A DNA stretch of 64,000 nt from Halorussus salinisoli. GTDB lineage: Archaea; Halobacteriota; Halobacteria; Halobacteriales; Haladaptataceae. The notes beneath the pieces were generated by a model. It was not told the DNA's origin. It worked only from the letters and a program-made list of their open reading frames with translations, and ran no database searches. The stretch lies in contig SZNP01000001.1 of the NCBI GenBank assembly GCA_005239435.1, positions 868,001 through 932,000 on the forward strand, given 5' to 3'. The position numbers and the translations under genes are program-made. Shown piece after piece: positions 39,902 through 49,744 of the stretch. Position 1 is the first letter of the stretch. The number at the start of each line of letters is the position of its first letter.

Positions 39902-40609
39902 CTACGCGCTCACTTCCAACTTCTTCACTCTGGTCGCCAGCGCCAAGAACGTCGCCGCGATGGTAATCACGACGGCCCCGGCCGCCGCGATCTCGTGGAT
40001 CGGCGAGGGGTGCGAGAACCCGTACGCCAGTGCCTCCTGCCCCGGAAGCACGGTGTGGTGTGGCGTCCCGACGACGGGGAGGAAGTAGTCCACGACGTCG
40101 TTGAACCCGTACCAGACCACCGCGACGAACACCGCACCGACCGGGAAGTCGCTGTACCGATGAATCAGGAACGCCTCGGCGACCATGGCGAGGTGGCTCC
40201 AGAACAGGAAGTTGTACATCAGCACCGAGTTGTACGAGAACCCCTCCATGAACGCCAGCAGGACGAAGGGCGTCCAGAGACCCAACTTGAGACAGCCGAA
40301 GAACGCGAGGGCGTTGACGACCTCCGAGTTCCGGCCGAGTTTCCAGAGCGCGAGACTGGCCGCGATGAAGAGCGTCGCCACCGGGCTGTCGGGGACGAAC
40401 GGCCACATCACCGGCGGTTCGGCCGCGAACTGCCACGTTATTAGGGGGTCCGACAGGGGGAACGGGTGGAAGCCGTAGTACCAGAATCCGAACGCGGTCC
40501 CGGCGAGGTTGACCGCGACGATGGCCCACGCGTACCGGAGCGCGAAGTCCTCCAACGACTCCGGCAGCGGCGCGAGATACCGCGGCAGGTCGGCGCGGTC
40601 GGGGAGCAT
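39902..40609 (-). CDS. DUF1405-family membrane protein
   Basis: 235 residues, ATG 40609. Six or seven hydrophobic helices; the family start LRYAWAIVAVNLAGTAFGFWYYGFH and the internal DSPVATLFIAASLALWKLGR and MYNFLFWSHLAM pattern match DUF1405. Function unknown. Convergent with the CARF-like gene (three-base gap). Confidence 0.87.
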   Translation of the reverse strand: MLPDRADLPRYLAPLPESLEDFALRYAWAIVAVNLAGTAFGFWYYGFHPFPLSDPLITWQFAAEPPVMWPFVPDSPVATLFIAASLALWKLGRNSEVVNALAFFGCLKLGLWTPFVLLAFMEGFSYNSVLMYNFLFWSHLAMVAEAFLIHRYSDFPVGAVFVAVVWYGFNDVVDYFLPVVGTPHHTVLPGQEALAYGFSHPSPIHEIAAAGAVVITIAATFLALATRVKKLEVSA

Positions 40610-40683
40610 ACCCGACTCGTCTCACGTCCGGCGCAAAGCTTTGGCGGTCTGGCGTCGAAGTCGCGGCCCTCCGGTCAGCGACG

Positions 40684-42504
40684 CTATCGCCGACCGAAGA
40701 GGCGCTGGCGAACGCTCCGGTCGGTCGGGCGCTCGGCGAGCACCATCGAGCGGTCCACCTCGTTGACGACGTCGAAGTGCAGGGAGTTGGTCACGAGCCG
40801 CGAGAGCAGGCCCTGCTCCGTCGCGCCGAGAAGTATCAGCGAGTGGTCGACGGCCCGGCGAGCGATCGCTCCCTCGACGTCGCCGGAGTCGTCGACCGCG
40901 AGCGCGGCGTCGTCCAAACCGTGGTCGGCGGCCCAGTCGGCGAGGAACTGCTGGCCCGCCTCCTGCTCGTCGGGGCCGTCTACGACACGCAGGAGCGTGA
41001 CGTCCGAACCGGCGGTCGCGCGGAGCGCCCGCGCGACTTCGGCGTTCAGATCGGCGTGGGCGTTGTCCGCGACCGGCAGGAGAATCCGCGACGCGTCCAA
41101 TCCGCGGTCCTTGAACACGAGGACGTCGGCGGGTAGTCGGCTCGTGAGCTCATCCAGCGGGCGCTCGGCGCGACCGGCCGACCACAGTCGGTCGTCACCC
41201 CAACCCATCACCACGAGGTCGGCGCGCTTGCGCTCGGCGGTGTCGAAGATTTCCTCGAACGAGCGGTGGGAGACGACCGTCGAGGTCTCGTATTCGACGT
41301 GGTAGTCGTCCGCGATGTCGCGGATGCTCGCCATCAGCGCGTCGGAGTCGGCGACGATGCGCTCGCGCTGGTTGACGCTGTACCCCCGAGGCGTCCGGTC
41401 GGGAGTCTGAACGACGTGGACGACGTGGACGACGGCGTCGTCCTTCTGGCTGGCGAGCGCGCAGGCGAGTTCCACGAGTGCCGACTCGGTCCGCGGATTC
41501 GATATCGGAACGACCAGCCGATACCGGTCCGCGTCGGATGCTGGCGCCTCGTGGGTGTCGATGAGCGGGACGTAGGAACGGCCCGCCAGTCCTCCCAACA
41601 GCCACTCGCGGATCGACAGCTGTCGTTCGGCGCCGTCGAAACGGGCCGATTGGAGGCGGTTCTCGGTCGTCTGGAAGTAGTTGACGACCGTGACGAGCAC
41701 GACCCCGCCGAGGGTGTTGCCCAACAGGACCGGGAGGACGAACTCGCCGAGGCCGACCGCGACGGCGAGCTCTCCGTGGAGAACCAGGTACACCATCTCG
41801 GTGAACGAGACGACCGAGTGGTACAGTCCGCCGATTGGAATCGACAAAAAGGCGATGTAGACGACGGCGAGTCGGGATATCGTGTCACGGGCGGCGTACT
41901 CCACCCAGACGACGCCAGCGACTATCAGTCCGGCGAAGGCGGCCTTGGAGAACAGGCTCCACCAGGCCGTCTCGACTCCCTTCTGGCCGAGGTCGGCCGC
42001 CACCGTCGCGGCCTCCGGCGAGAGTACGCCACCGAAGGCGAGCGCGGCCGCCCCGAGTGCCCCGCCCGTGAAGTTCCCGGCCAGCACGACCGTCCAGTTG
42101 CGCAACAGCGCCGGGATACTGGCCAGTCGTTCGAGCGTCAGCGCCACCGGCGGGAGCGTGTTCTCCGTGTACAACTGGTAGCCCCCGATGATGATGTATA
42201 TGAACCCGAGCGGGTACAACAGCGCGCTCACCACGGGGTCGCCGCCCGTCGAGGCCGTCAGCGAGACGTACAGCATGAACGTGATCGTGATGGCGAAGCC
42301 GGCGGCGAGGGCGCTGAAAAACAGTTCGCGGCTCCCCGAGGTGATCTCCTCGTCGGCCGCCGCGATGATTCGCTGGAAGATCTCGTCCGAGGAGAACCGG
42401 TCGCGGACGACCGAACCGACCGCCGGCGCGCCGCTTCTGGAGCGTTCGACCGCTTCTCGTACCGACTCCTCCGGGTCGAGAGAATCAGCGTCGGGGTCCG
42501 TCAT
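40684..42504 (-). CDS. Formate/nitrite-type channel fused to two universal stress domains
   Basis: 606 residues, ATG 42504. Residues about 40-280 form the FNT channel: LYTENTLPPVALTL, WTVVLAGNFTGGALGAA and GGLYHSVVSFTEMVY, where His229 matches the pore His of FocA. Two Usp-like domains follow (about 325-455 and 468-590), with weak or missing ATP-loop glycines. FNT channels pass small monovalent anions such as formate and nitrite. The Usp part may bind nucleotides and control gating; that is inference. The 75-base spacer to DUF1405 suggests separate transcription. Confidence 0.88.
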   Translation of the reverse strand: MTDPDADSLDPEESVREAVERSRSGAPAVGSVVRDRFSSDEIFQRIIAAADEEITSGSRELFFSALAAGFAITITFMLYVSLTASTGGDPVVSALLYPLGFIYIIIGGYQLYTENTLPPVALTLERLASIPALLRNWTVVLAGNFTGGALGAAALAFGGVLSPEAATVAADLGQKGVETAWWSLFSKAAFAGLIVAGVVWVEYAARDTISRLAVVYIAFLSIPIGGLYHSVVSFTEMVYLVLHGELAVAVGLGEFVLPVLLGNTLGGVVLVTVVNYFQTTENRLQSARFDGAERQLSIREWLLGGLAGRSYVPLIDTHEAPASDADRYRLVVPISNPRTESALVELACALASQKDDAVVHVVHVVQTPDRTPRGYSVNQRERIVADSDALMASIRDIADDYHVEYETSTVVSHRSFEEIFDTAERKRADLVVMGWGDDRLWSAGRAERPLDELTSRLPADVLVFKDRGLDASRILLPVADNAHADLNAEVARALRATAGSDVTLLRVVDGPDEQEAGQQFLADWAADHGLDDAALAVDDSGDVEGAIARRAVDHSLILLGATEQGLLSRLVTNSLHFDVVNEVDRSMVLAERPTDRSVRQRLFGRR

Positions 42505-42885
42505 TGTCGAGTTTGTCTCGCAGAAAGACTAATGATTTGGCATCTCGGTTCGAACGCCGGTGTGGTCGCCGGAACTCGAACGACGGCGGATGGCGGGAGA
42601 CCGACCCACAACGTCGTCAATAATCGGTACGCAGTGCACTACTCCTGTCTACTCTGTTTCGTTCCGCGCCACGCTCGCATTCGATTGCGGACCCAGGAAG
42701 AGTAAATACTGTCTATAGTACGATTCCCTGATTACAGGCGTCGTTTCAGGAGCAATTTAATCGCGTGACGGCTGTGTTCCCGTGTTTGAAGAACGAGAAC
42801 CCGAGGAGTGAACCGACCGAATAGTGCAGGCGGACAGGGACCGAACCTCGCAAAAGTTAACCCGTCGCGTCCTCAGTTTCCAGAC
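42505..42885. other. 381-base intergenic region between the divergent FNT-Usp and pdxS genes
   Basis: No gene, repeat or strong hairpin is seen. AAAAGTTAAC (42851-42860) is a likely TATA box for pdxS. Confidence 0.5.
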
Positions 42886-43794
42886 ATGGCCGAAGAGACA
42901 GACATCGAGGAACTCAAGCGAGGAAGCGAACTCGTCAAGCGCGGGTTCGCCCGGATGCAGAAGGGCGGCGTCATCATGGACGTAGTGAACCGCGAGCAGG
43001 CCCGCATCGCCGAGGACGCGGGCGCTGTCGCGGTGATGGCGCTCGAAGCCGTCCCCGCCGACATCCGTAAGCGTGGCGGCGTCGCGCGGATGGCCGACCC
43101 CGCCGACGTAGAGGAAATCATCGACGAGGTGTCCATCCCGGTGATGGGCAAGTCCCGCATCGGCCACACCAAGGAGGCCCAGATTCTGGAGGCCGTCGGT
43201 GTGGACATGATAGACGAGTCGGAAGTGCTGACCCCGGCCGACGACCGCTACCACATCGACAAGCGCGAGTTCACCTCGCCGTTCGTCTGCGGCGCGCGCA
43301 ACCTCGGCGAGGCCCTACGCCGAATCGAGGAGGGCGCGGCGATGATTCGGACGAAGGGCGAGGCCGGGACCGGCGACGTGAATCAGGCGGTCCACCACCA
43401 GCGCGCCATCAAGGGCGCGATTCGGAAAATCGAGGGGATGACCCACGAGGAGCGCGAGGCCTTCGCCCGCGAAATCGAGGCCCCCGCGCCGCTCGTCCAC
43501 GAGACCGCAGAGGAGGGTCGCCTCCCGGTCGTCAACTTCGCGGCTGGCGGCATCGCCACGCCCGCGGACGCCGCGCTGATGATGCACCACGGCTGTGACG
43601 GCATCTTCGTCGGGTCGGGCATCTTCGGTGCCGAGGACCCCGAGGCGATGGCCGACGCCATCGTGGAGGCGACGAACAACTGGGACGACCCCGAGCGACT
43701 CGCCGCCATCAGCAAGGACATCGGGTCGGGCATGAAGGGCGAGGCCAACGCCGACCTGTCCGAGGAAGAGAAGTTGCAGGGTCGCGGGAACTGA
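42886..43794 (+). CDS. pdxS: Pyridoxal 5'-phosphate synthase lyase subunit PdxS
   Basis: 302 residues, ATG 42886. It makes PLP from ribose 5-phosphate, glyceraldehyde 3-phosphate and ammonia delivered by the glutaminase PdxT. Signatures: [20 protein letters not shown] (catalytic Asp), [16 protein letters not shown] (Schiff-base Lys), [17 protein letters not shown], and FVGSGIF (phosphate site). pdxT is not in this window. Confidence 0.97.
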   Translation: MAEETDIEELKRGSELVKRGFARMQKGGVIMDVVNREQARIAEDAGAVAVMALEAVPADIRKRGGVARMADPADVEEIIDEVSIPVMGKSRIGHTKEAQILEAVGVDMIDESEVLTPADDRYHIDKREFTSPFVCGARNLGEALRRIEEGAAMIRTKGEAGTGDVNQAVHHQRAIKGAIRKIEGMTHEEREAFAREIEAPAPLVHETAEEGRLPVVNFAAGGIATPADAALMMHHGCDGIFVGSGIFGAEDPEAMADAIVEATNNWDDPERLAAISKDIGSGMKGEANADLSEEEKLQGRGN

Positions 43795-43878
43795 GCAGGC
43801 GTCGTACTCCGTCGTTCGCGCACTGCGGGAACCGACGGACGAACTTTTCGTGACGGCCGACGTCGGTCCGACCGAACC

Positions 43879-44796
43879 ATGCCATCGGTCTCCGCCTCGG
43901 CGTTCGGCGACTGGCTTCGGAACGGTCCCACCGGAGACCTCTGGGGCTACTTCCTCTTTTCACACGGCTGGGCGTGGCTCTGGTGGAGCGTGAACATCGT
44001 CGCTGGCTTCGACGCCTTCGGATTCCCCGGCGTCGTCTTCACGGTACTCGGCGGGGCCGGACCGCCCCTCGGTGGTATCGTCATGTCGCGGGTCACGTAC
44101 GGTCGTACGGGAGTGCGCGACCTCCGGAACCGCCTGACCGACGTTCGGCGGATTCCGCCTCGCTGGCTCGCGGTCGTCGTCCTCTTCGAACCGGCGATTA
44201 CCGTCGTCTCGGGGGTCGTCGCGACGATTCTCGACCCCGGTACTCGCCACCTCTCGGTCGAGGAGTTGACCGGACTCGCGGCCGACCCGCTCGGCCTGCT
44301 GGCGTACGCGGGGTTCGTCCTGATACTCGGCCCGCTACCGGAGGAAATCGGCTGGCGGGGGTACCTCCTCGACCGGTTTCAGGTCCGGTGGTCGGCGCTC
44401 ACTTCCGGGGGCGCGGTCGGCGTGGCGTGGGCCGCGTGGCACGCGCCGCTGTTCGTAATGGCGGGTTACTACGCGAACCTCGACTTCACGCCGAATCCGG
44501 CGGAGTTCGGATTCCTGATAATCGTCGGGTCGGTGGTGTACACGTGGGTCTTCGACAACACCAGTCGGAGCGTGTTGGCCGCCGTCCTCTACCACTTCGT
44601 CGGGAACTTCACCGGGCAGGTCGTCGAGCGCTCACCGCTGGCCGACGACGTGTGGACGGCGGTGTTCGTCGTCGCGACCGTCGTGGTCGTCCTCTGGTGG
44701 GGACCGACGAACCTCCGACGGGAGGGAGCGCGGCCGCGCCCGCCGGTGGGGAGTCCCGACCGGAGACCGCCGACCGAAGAAAAGCCGACCGACTGA
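43879..44796 (+). CDS. CPBP-family intramembrane metalloprotease
   Basis: 305 residues, ATG 43879. Seven to eight membrane helices with the CPBP motifs: PLPEEIGWRGYLLDRF (EExxxR), AWHAPLFV and YHFVGNF (HxxxN). Related to the prenyl-protein protease Rce1 and to bacteriocin-immunity proteins. Substrate unknown. The C-terminal tail is basic and Pro-rich. Confidence 0.92.
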   Translation: MPSVSASAFGDWLRNGPTGDLWGYFLFSHGWAWLWWSVNIVAGFDAFGFPGVVFTVLGGAGPPLGGIVMSRVTYGRTGVRDLRNRLTDVRRIPPRWLAVVVLFEPAITVVSGVVATILDPGTRHLSVEELTGLAADPLGLLAYAGFVLILGPLPEEIGWRGYLLDRFQVRWSALTSGGAVGVAWAAWHAPLFVMAGYYANLDFTPNPAEFGFLIIVGSVVYTWVFDNTSRSVLAAVLYHFVGNFTGQVVERSPLADDVWTAVFVVATVVVVLWWGPTNLRREGARPRPPVGSPDRRPPTEEKPTD

Positions 44797-44839
44797 AAGA
44801 ACGCCGACCGACTGACGGAAAGGGGGAGCGCTACCTGCT

Positions 44840-45721
44840 TCAACGATGGAGTTCCGCGCCGGTTCCGATTTCGGTCTGGTAGGCGCACGCATCGACTCCG
44901 GCATCGCCGAAGGCTCCGACCATCGCCGAGGCGACGGCCCGGCGCTGGTCGCGGTGGCGACACACCGCCAGGACGCCGGGACCCGCGCCGGAGACGGTCA
45001 CGCCGGTCGCGCCCGCTTCGCGGGCGGCCTCGTCCACCGCGTCGTAGCCGTCGATGAGGTCTGCGCGAGCGGGCGTCACCACCGGGTCGGTCAGGCCTCG
45101 GCCGACGAGTTCGGGGTCGTCGCGGGTCATCCCCGCGACCAGCGTCGAGGCGTTGCCGACCGTCTCGACCATCTGGTCCATCCCGACCGACTCGGGGACG
45201 ACGCCGCGGGCGTCGCGGGTCGAGACGACGGTTTCCGGCAGGCAGACCACGACCGGGAGGTCGGCGTCGATTCGCGTGATGCCCTCGTCGGTGACGATGG
45301 TGAACCCGCCCAGAATCGAGGGGGCCACGTTGTCGGCGTGGGCGTCGCCCGAGACGACCGCCTCGCCTTCGGCCGCGAGCCAGACCAACTCCTCGTCGGA
45401 GAGTTCGCGGTCGTAGAGTTCGTTCAGTGCGACCGCCGCGCCCGCGGCGCTCGCCGCCGAAGAGCCGAGGCCCGACGAGGGCCGGACGCCTTTGTCGATT
45501 TCAATGTGGGCCGGCGCGTCGAGTTCCCGGGCGACGACGCCCGCGGTGTTCTCCGCCGGGTCGGTCGGGACGTACTCCGCGCCCGTCCCGGTCACTTCGA
45601 TGGTCGTTTCGCTGGCGCGCTCGACCCGCACTACGTCGGCGGGGCGGGTCAACGCCACCCCGAACACGTCGAAGCCACTCCCTAGGTTTGCACTCGTCGC
45701 CGGGGCCCGCACCGTAAGCAT
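44840..45721 (-). CDS. thrB: Homoserine kinase
   Basis: 293 residues, ATG 45721. GHMP-kinase motifs: APATSANLGSGFDVFG, the phosphate loop PSSGLGSSAASAAGAAVA and C-terminal SGAGPGVLAV. It phosphorylates homoserine for threonine synthesis. Convergent with the CPBP gene; divergent from adk. Confidence 0.95.
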   Translation of the reverse strand: MLTVRAPATSANLGSGFDVFGVALTRPADVVRVERASETTIEVTGTGAEYVPTDPAENTAGVVARELDAPAHIEIDKGVRPSSGLGSSAASAAGAAVALNELYDRELSDEELVWLAAEGEAVVSGDAHADNVAPSILGGFTIVTDEGITRIDADLPVVVCLPETVVSTRDARGVVPESVGMDQMVETVGNASTLVAGMTRDDPELVGRGLTDPVVTPARADLIDGYDAVDEAAREAGATGVTVSGAGPGVLAVCRHRDQRRAVASAMVGAFGDAGVDACAYQTEIGTGAELHR

Positions 45722-45958
45722 GCCCGTGCATAATCAGGGCCAAATCAAAAACTTGCCGGGGTCGTTCCGAGAAGTGGCGTTCCGAGAGGAGCGTTCGGTG
45801 GGGAGACTGGTTCGGTTTCGAGAGTTCTTGTCTGTACTCGCGGTTGCGGTGCCGTGCGGTGCGGACTGATTGGTTCGACGACAGTCGGCGTCGTGGAGGG
45901 TGGCGACGACGATATCGTGAGACGATCGAACGCCCGGCGGGTCACGTCCGTCCGGTTT

Positions 45959-45973
45959 CTTTAAGCCTTTATG
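45959..45973 (+). promoter_or_regulatory. Promoter region of adk
   Basis: CTTTAAGCCTTTATG holds two overlapping TATA-like boxes, 23-37 bases before ATG 45996. Confidence 0.5.
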
Positions 45974-45995
45974 CGAGGGCGATGGAGTTCCAGAT

Positions 45996-46640
45996 ATGAA
46001 CCCGCACGTTCTGATACTCGGTGCGCCGGGCGCAGGAAAAGGAACCCAAAGCGACAGAATCGTCGAGGAGTTCGGCGTCGAACACGTCACGACCGGCGAC
46101 GCCCTCCGCGGGAACAAACAGATGGACATCAGCCATCTCGGCCTCGAGTACGACACGCCCGGGGAGTACATGGACCAGGGCGAACTCGTCCCCGACGCCG
46201 TCGTCAACGAAATCGTCGAGAAGGCGCTCTCGGACGCCGACGGCTACGTGCTGGACGGCTACCCGCGGAATCTCGACCAGGCCGAACACCTCTCGGACAT
46301 CACGGACCTCGACGCGGTGGTCTACCTCGACGTGGACGAGGACGTGCTGGTCGACCGACTGACCGGCCGCCGGGTCTGCGAGGAGTGCGGCGCGACCTAC
46401 CACGTCGATTTCAACCCGCCGGAGGAGGAAGGCGTCTGCGACGTGTGCGGCGGCGACCTCTACCAGCGCGAGGACGACACCGAGGAGACCGCCCGCGAGC
46501 GCATCAGAGTGTACGAGGAGAACACCGCGCCGGTCGTGGAGTTCTACGACGACGAGGGGAGTCTGGTCCGCATCGACGGCGAGCAGACCCCCGACGAGGT
46601 GTGGGAGGACGTGAAAGCCGCTATCGAGTCCCAGGCGTAA
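45996..46640 (+). CDS. adk: Adenylate kinase
   Basis: 214 residues, ATG 45996. P-loop [15 protein letters not shown] site [20 protein letters not shown], and a zinc LID with CEECG...CDVCG. Interconverts AMP, ATP and ADP. In archaea adk usually starts the adk-DUF106-cmk-cbf5 stretch behind secY; here thrB replaces secY on the other strand. Confidence 0.97.
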   Translation: MNPHVLILGAPGAGKGTQSDRIVEEFGVEHVTTGDALRGNKQMDISHLGLEYDTPGEYMDQGELVPDAVVNEIVEKALSDADGYVLDGYPRNLDQAEHLSDITDLDAVVYLDVDEDVLVDRLTGRRVCEECGATYHVDFNPPEEEGVCDVCGGDLYQREDDTEETARERIRVYEENTAPVVEFYDDEGSLVRIDGEQTPDEVWEDVKAAIESQA

Positions 46641-46854
46641 CCGTCGCACTCGATTTCGTCGCCTCTTTTCGCAGTTCCGCGATTTCGTTCCGAATGCAGA
46701 CCCGTCAGAGCGAGACCGTATCGGTGCGCGCCGCGTCAGCGCCCGAAAACAGAACCGACTACCTCGGCATCAGAATCAACCTCCTCGGAAATATTTCTAT
46801 ACCTTTAGAACGGGGAAATGTGTATCAAAGAAACGAGATTATTTCTTCGAGCAG

Positions 46855-48516
46855 TCACTCCGACCACTCCGCCATCACGTCGTCGCCCGACGAGCAGCGC
46901 ACGACGAGTTCGCCGACGGGCACGTCGTCGGGTATCTGGAACACCAGCCATCCCGAGTGGGTCTCGCCCGGTCCGTACTCCGACTTGGGGGAGTAGAACC
47001 GCCCCTCGACCGGCGAACCGAGGCGCCCGTCGTCGTCGGACGACTGGTGGAACACCGAGTAGGCGTCACCGTCCGCGACGACCGAGAAGGCGCTCCGTTC
47101 AGGGAACGCGACCGGTTCTGCGGCGTCGTTCTCGACGGCCACCGAGACGAACGCGAACGTGTTCCCGTCCGGTGCCCGATACGTCTGATTTCCGCCCTCG
47201 TCGTAGATGTACGACGGGAGCAGTCCCTCGAAGTAGTCGGACCCCACGTCGACGCGAACCGTCGCACCGTCGGGCGTCGTGAACGACTCGGCCAGCGCGC
47301 GAGTCGCCGGATTGACCGTCACGCTCTCGCTCGCCGACCCCGGCCTGAACCGGTATCGGGCGCGACCCGACGCGGGAGGCGCGAGTTCGGTCGTCCACGT
47401 CGCGCGTGACCCGGCGGCCACCTCCAGTTCGAGCGTCTCGCTCGCGCGCCAGTCGGTCTCGTCGGCGTATCGGCGTTCGAGACCGGCGCGATACGTCCCC
47501 GTCACCGAACCCGTGTTCTCGACGGTCGCGGACACAGTGACCGACGTGCCGAGTTCGATTTCGGCGGGCACCTGTACGTCCGTGACCTCGAATCGGGGAA
47601 GTTCGACTCCATCGAATCGCCATCGGGCCTCCGGAATCGAGTCGCGTCCCTGGTCGCTGGCGTCGGTCGTTTCGCCGGACGCTTCGGTCGTTTCGCCGGA
47701 CGCTTCGGTCGTTTCGCCGGATGCGTCGGGTTCGTCTCGCGTTCGGTTCCACCCGACCTGAAGACCCTCGATCGCTCGCGCTCGGGGGACTTCGGCGAGG
47801 AGCCACCCCGACCGCGTCTCGCCCGGGCCGACCGCTCCCCGATGGAAGGGGTCACCGTCGAGGCCCGCGACGGCGTCGAGGCCGCGGTCGCTCCCGTCGA
47901 GTCCGGTGAGTACCTCGCCGTCGGCCACGTCGAAGGAGTCCGGACCGATGCGAACGTCGCTACTCCCTCCGGTCTCTACTGCGACTTCGACGGCGACGAG
48001 GACCGACCCGCGGTCCGGAGCGAGGACGGCCCGTCCGTCCGCGGCGTCGTAGAACACCGCGGAGAGGAACGACGCCTCCGAGACGGAGACGCCGGGACCG
48101 TCCGAGAGTTCGAATCGCTCACCGGGCCGGAGCGACCGACTCGCGGCCGAGACGACGTGGGACGCGCCGGTCTCGGCGAGTCGGAACCGCTGGTGCCCGG
48201 CGTGGCCCATCGAGAAGGGACCCGCCTCGACCGTTCTGGACTCCGAGGCCCCGACGTCTCGAATACGGATTTTCGTCTCCGCGTCGGCGTCGCCGACGGT
48301 CAGCACGTCGGCGAAGTCGCCCGACCGTCCGCCGCCGTTCGTCACGGACACCGACAGCGAGAACGACTCGCCGACTCCGACCTCGCTCGGGCCGGACAGC
48401 GATACGTCTTCGAACTCGGCCGGTTCTCCGCGGAGCGTACTGCCGAACGCCTGACATCCCGAGAGCGAGGGAAGAGTGGCGACACCGGCGAGAGAGAGGA
48501 GTTTCCGACGGTTCAT
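46855..48516 (-). CDS. Secreted lipoprotein with duplicated CARDB/DUF4352-like domains
   Basis: 553 residues, ATG 48516. Signal MNRRKLLSLAGVATLPSLSGC ends in a lipobox, so it is probably a Tat lipoprotein. Two halves repeat one order: a CARDB-like sandwich (VGVGESFSLSVSVTNGG; ELGTSVTVSATVENTGS) and then a DUF4352-like domain ending in GETRSGWLLAEVP or GETHSGWLVFQIPDD. Between them three ASGETT(E/D) units are encoded by perfect 21-bp repeats. Probably a surface adhesin-like or binding protein; ligand unknown. It lies antisense inside the otherwise conserved adk-DUF106 stretch. Confidence 0.85.
   Translation of the reverse strand: MNRRKLLSLAGVATLPSLSGCQAFGSTLRGEPAEFEDVSLSGPSEVGVGESFSLSVSVTNGGGRSGDFADVLTVGDADAETKIRIRDVGASESRTVEAGPFSMGHAGHQRFRLAETGASHVVSAASRSLRPGERFELSDGPGVSVSEASFLSAVFYDAADGRAVLAPDRGSVLVAVEVAVETGGSSDVRIGPDSFDVADGEVLTGLDGSDRGLDAVAGLDGDPFHRGAVGPGETRSGWLLAEVPRARAIEGLQVGWNRTRDEPDASGETTEASGETTEASGETTDASDQGRDSIPEARWRFDGVELPRFEVTDVQVPAEIELGTSVTVSATVENTGSVTGTYRAGLERRYADETDWRASETLELEVAAGSRATWTTELAPPASGRARYRFRPGSASESVTVNPATRALAESFTTPDGATVRVDVGSDYFEGLLPSYIYDEGGNQTYRAPDGNTFAFVSVAVENDAAEPVAFPERSAFSVVADGDAYSVFHQSSDDDGRLGSPVEGRFYSPKSEYGPGETHSGWLVFQIPDDVPVGELVVRCSSGDDVMAEWSE
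47666..47728. repeat. Three tandem 21-bp repeats in the lipoprotein gene
   Basis: Units 47666-47686 and 47687-47707 are identical; 47708-47728 differs at two bases. They encode the ASGETTE heptad and keep the frame when copy number changes. Confidence 0.85.
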
Positions 48517-48671
48517 ATTCCCACGTCTGACAGGCCGTTTATAGTTCCACCGGCCGAAGCGGCGACCGTCGCGGTGGCCGAAACGCGAGCTACTGCGGTG
48601 GGCCGACGATTCGAGGTGAGTCGCGCCCGAGAGCGAAAGTTGATTAACCGGGGAATTCCAAATCTGTCACA

Positions 48672-49580
48672 ATGGCACGGACCGCGGACAAGATAGAGTC
48701 GCTCATCGCCGAGGATTCGGCGATGGCCGACGCCTTAGCGGTCGTCTACGACCGCACCGACGGCGGCTCCGAACGAATCGAGTGGGCCGAGGTGAACGAC
48801 GAACTCACGAGCGGCCAGTGGGGCCGCCTCATCGAGAAAGACGTGTTGGAGAGCGTCGGCGACGAGTTCCGACTCGCGGACCCCGACGCAGTCGAGGCGG
48901 CGCTCGACGACGAACCGACCACTACCGTCACGACGGACACCGACATAGAGGACGTGGACACCGAAGAGTCGTCGTGGACGAAGTGGGACAAACTGGCGGC
49001 GGTCGGGGCTGGCGGACTGTTCCTCGGTTACTCGCAGACGGCGGTTCGGGACGTCATCGGGGGTGCCGTGAACCTGCTTCTGGGTCCCATCGACGCGGTG
49101 GTCCCCTTCTACATGGTCGTGTTGGTCGTGGCGGTCCTGACGGGCCTGTTCACCACTCTCCTGCAAGCGAACCTGATGGACATGGACAAGATGAGCGCGT
49201 ATCAGGACCGCATGAAGGACATTCAGGAGAAGCGCAAGCAGGCCAAAGAGCGCGGCGACGACGAGGCGCTCGAACAGATTCGAGAGGAGCAGATGGACGC
49301 CATGGGCGACCAGTTGGGCATGTTCAAGGAGCAGTTCCGCCCGATGGTGTGGACGATGTTCTTCACCATTCCGGTGTTCCTCTGGATCTACTGGATGGTG
49401 CTGGACGGCCACGTCAGTTCCGGGGAGTGGACCATCGTCGCGCCGCTCATCGGCGAGGCACGGTGGACCTCGAAGATCCTCGGTCCGATGCAACTCTGGA
49501 TCGTCTGGTACTTCCTCTGCTCGATGAGCTTCACGCAGTTGCTTCGGAAGGCGCTGAACATCCAGACGACGCCGACGTAA
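48672..49580 (+). CDS. DUF106 membrane protein (Oxa1/EMC3-related insertase)
   Basis: 302 residues, ATG 48672. A 95-residue winged-helix-like N-terminus (LAVVYDRTDGGSERIEWAEVNDEL) is a haloarchaeal extension. Three helices and a cytoplasmic coiled coil follow (DKMSAYQDRMKDIQEKRKQA, DQLGMFKEQFRPMVW), as in the archaeal Oxa1-superfamily Ylp1. It likely helps membrane-protein insertion at the ribosome. Confidence 0.9.
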   Translation: MARTADKIESLIAEDSAMADALAVVYDRTDGGSERIEWAEVNDELTSGQWGRLIEKDVLESVGDEFRLADPDAVEAALDDEPTTTVTTDTDIEDVDTEESSWTKWDKLAAVGAGGLFLGYSQTAVRDVIGGAVNLLLGPIDAVVPFYMVVLVVAVLTGLFTTLLQANLMDMDKMSAYQDRMKDIQEKRKQAKERGDDEALEQIREEQMDAMGDQLGMFKEQFRPMVWTMFFTIPVFLWIYWMVLDGHVSSGEWTIVAPLIGEARWTSKILGPMQLWIVWYFLCSMSFTQLLRKALNIQTTPT

Positions 49581-49744
49581 CGGCCGTCTCGACGCCGGCG
49601 TAACGGACGACTTCGTTCCAGTTTCGCTGCCGGAATATCGGTTTTCGCCGCCGTTTCGTTCTCGAACGACGAGACCACTCCTCGAACGACGGAGGACCGT
49701 CGCGAGTTCAAAACCTCTTTCATACCTCCACTCCGAGATGAGAT

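Noticed and set aside
41266-42705. Open frame antisense to the FNT-Usp gene
   Set aside because: No domain pattern; the opposite strand has a clear family match.
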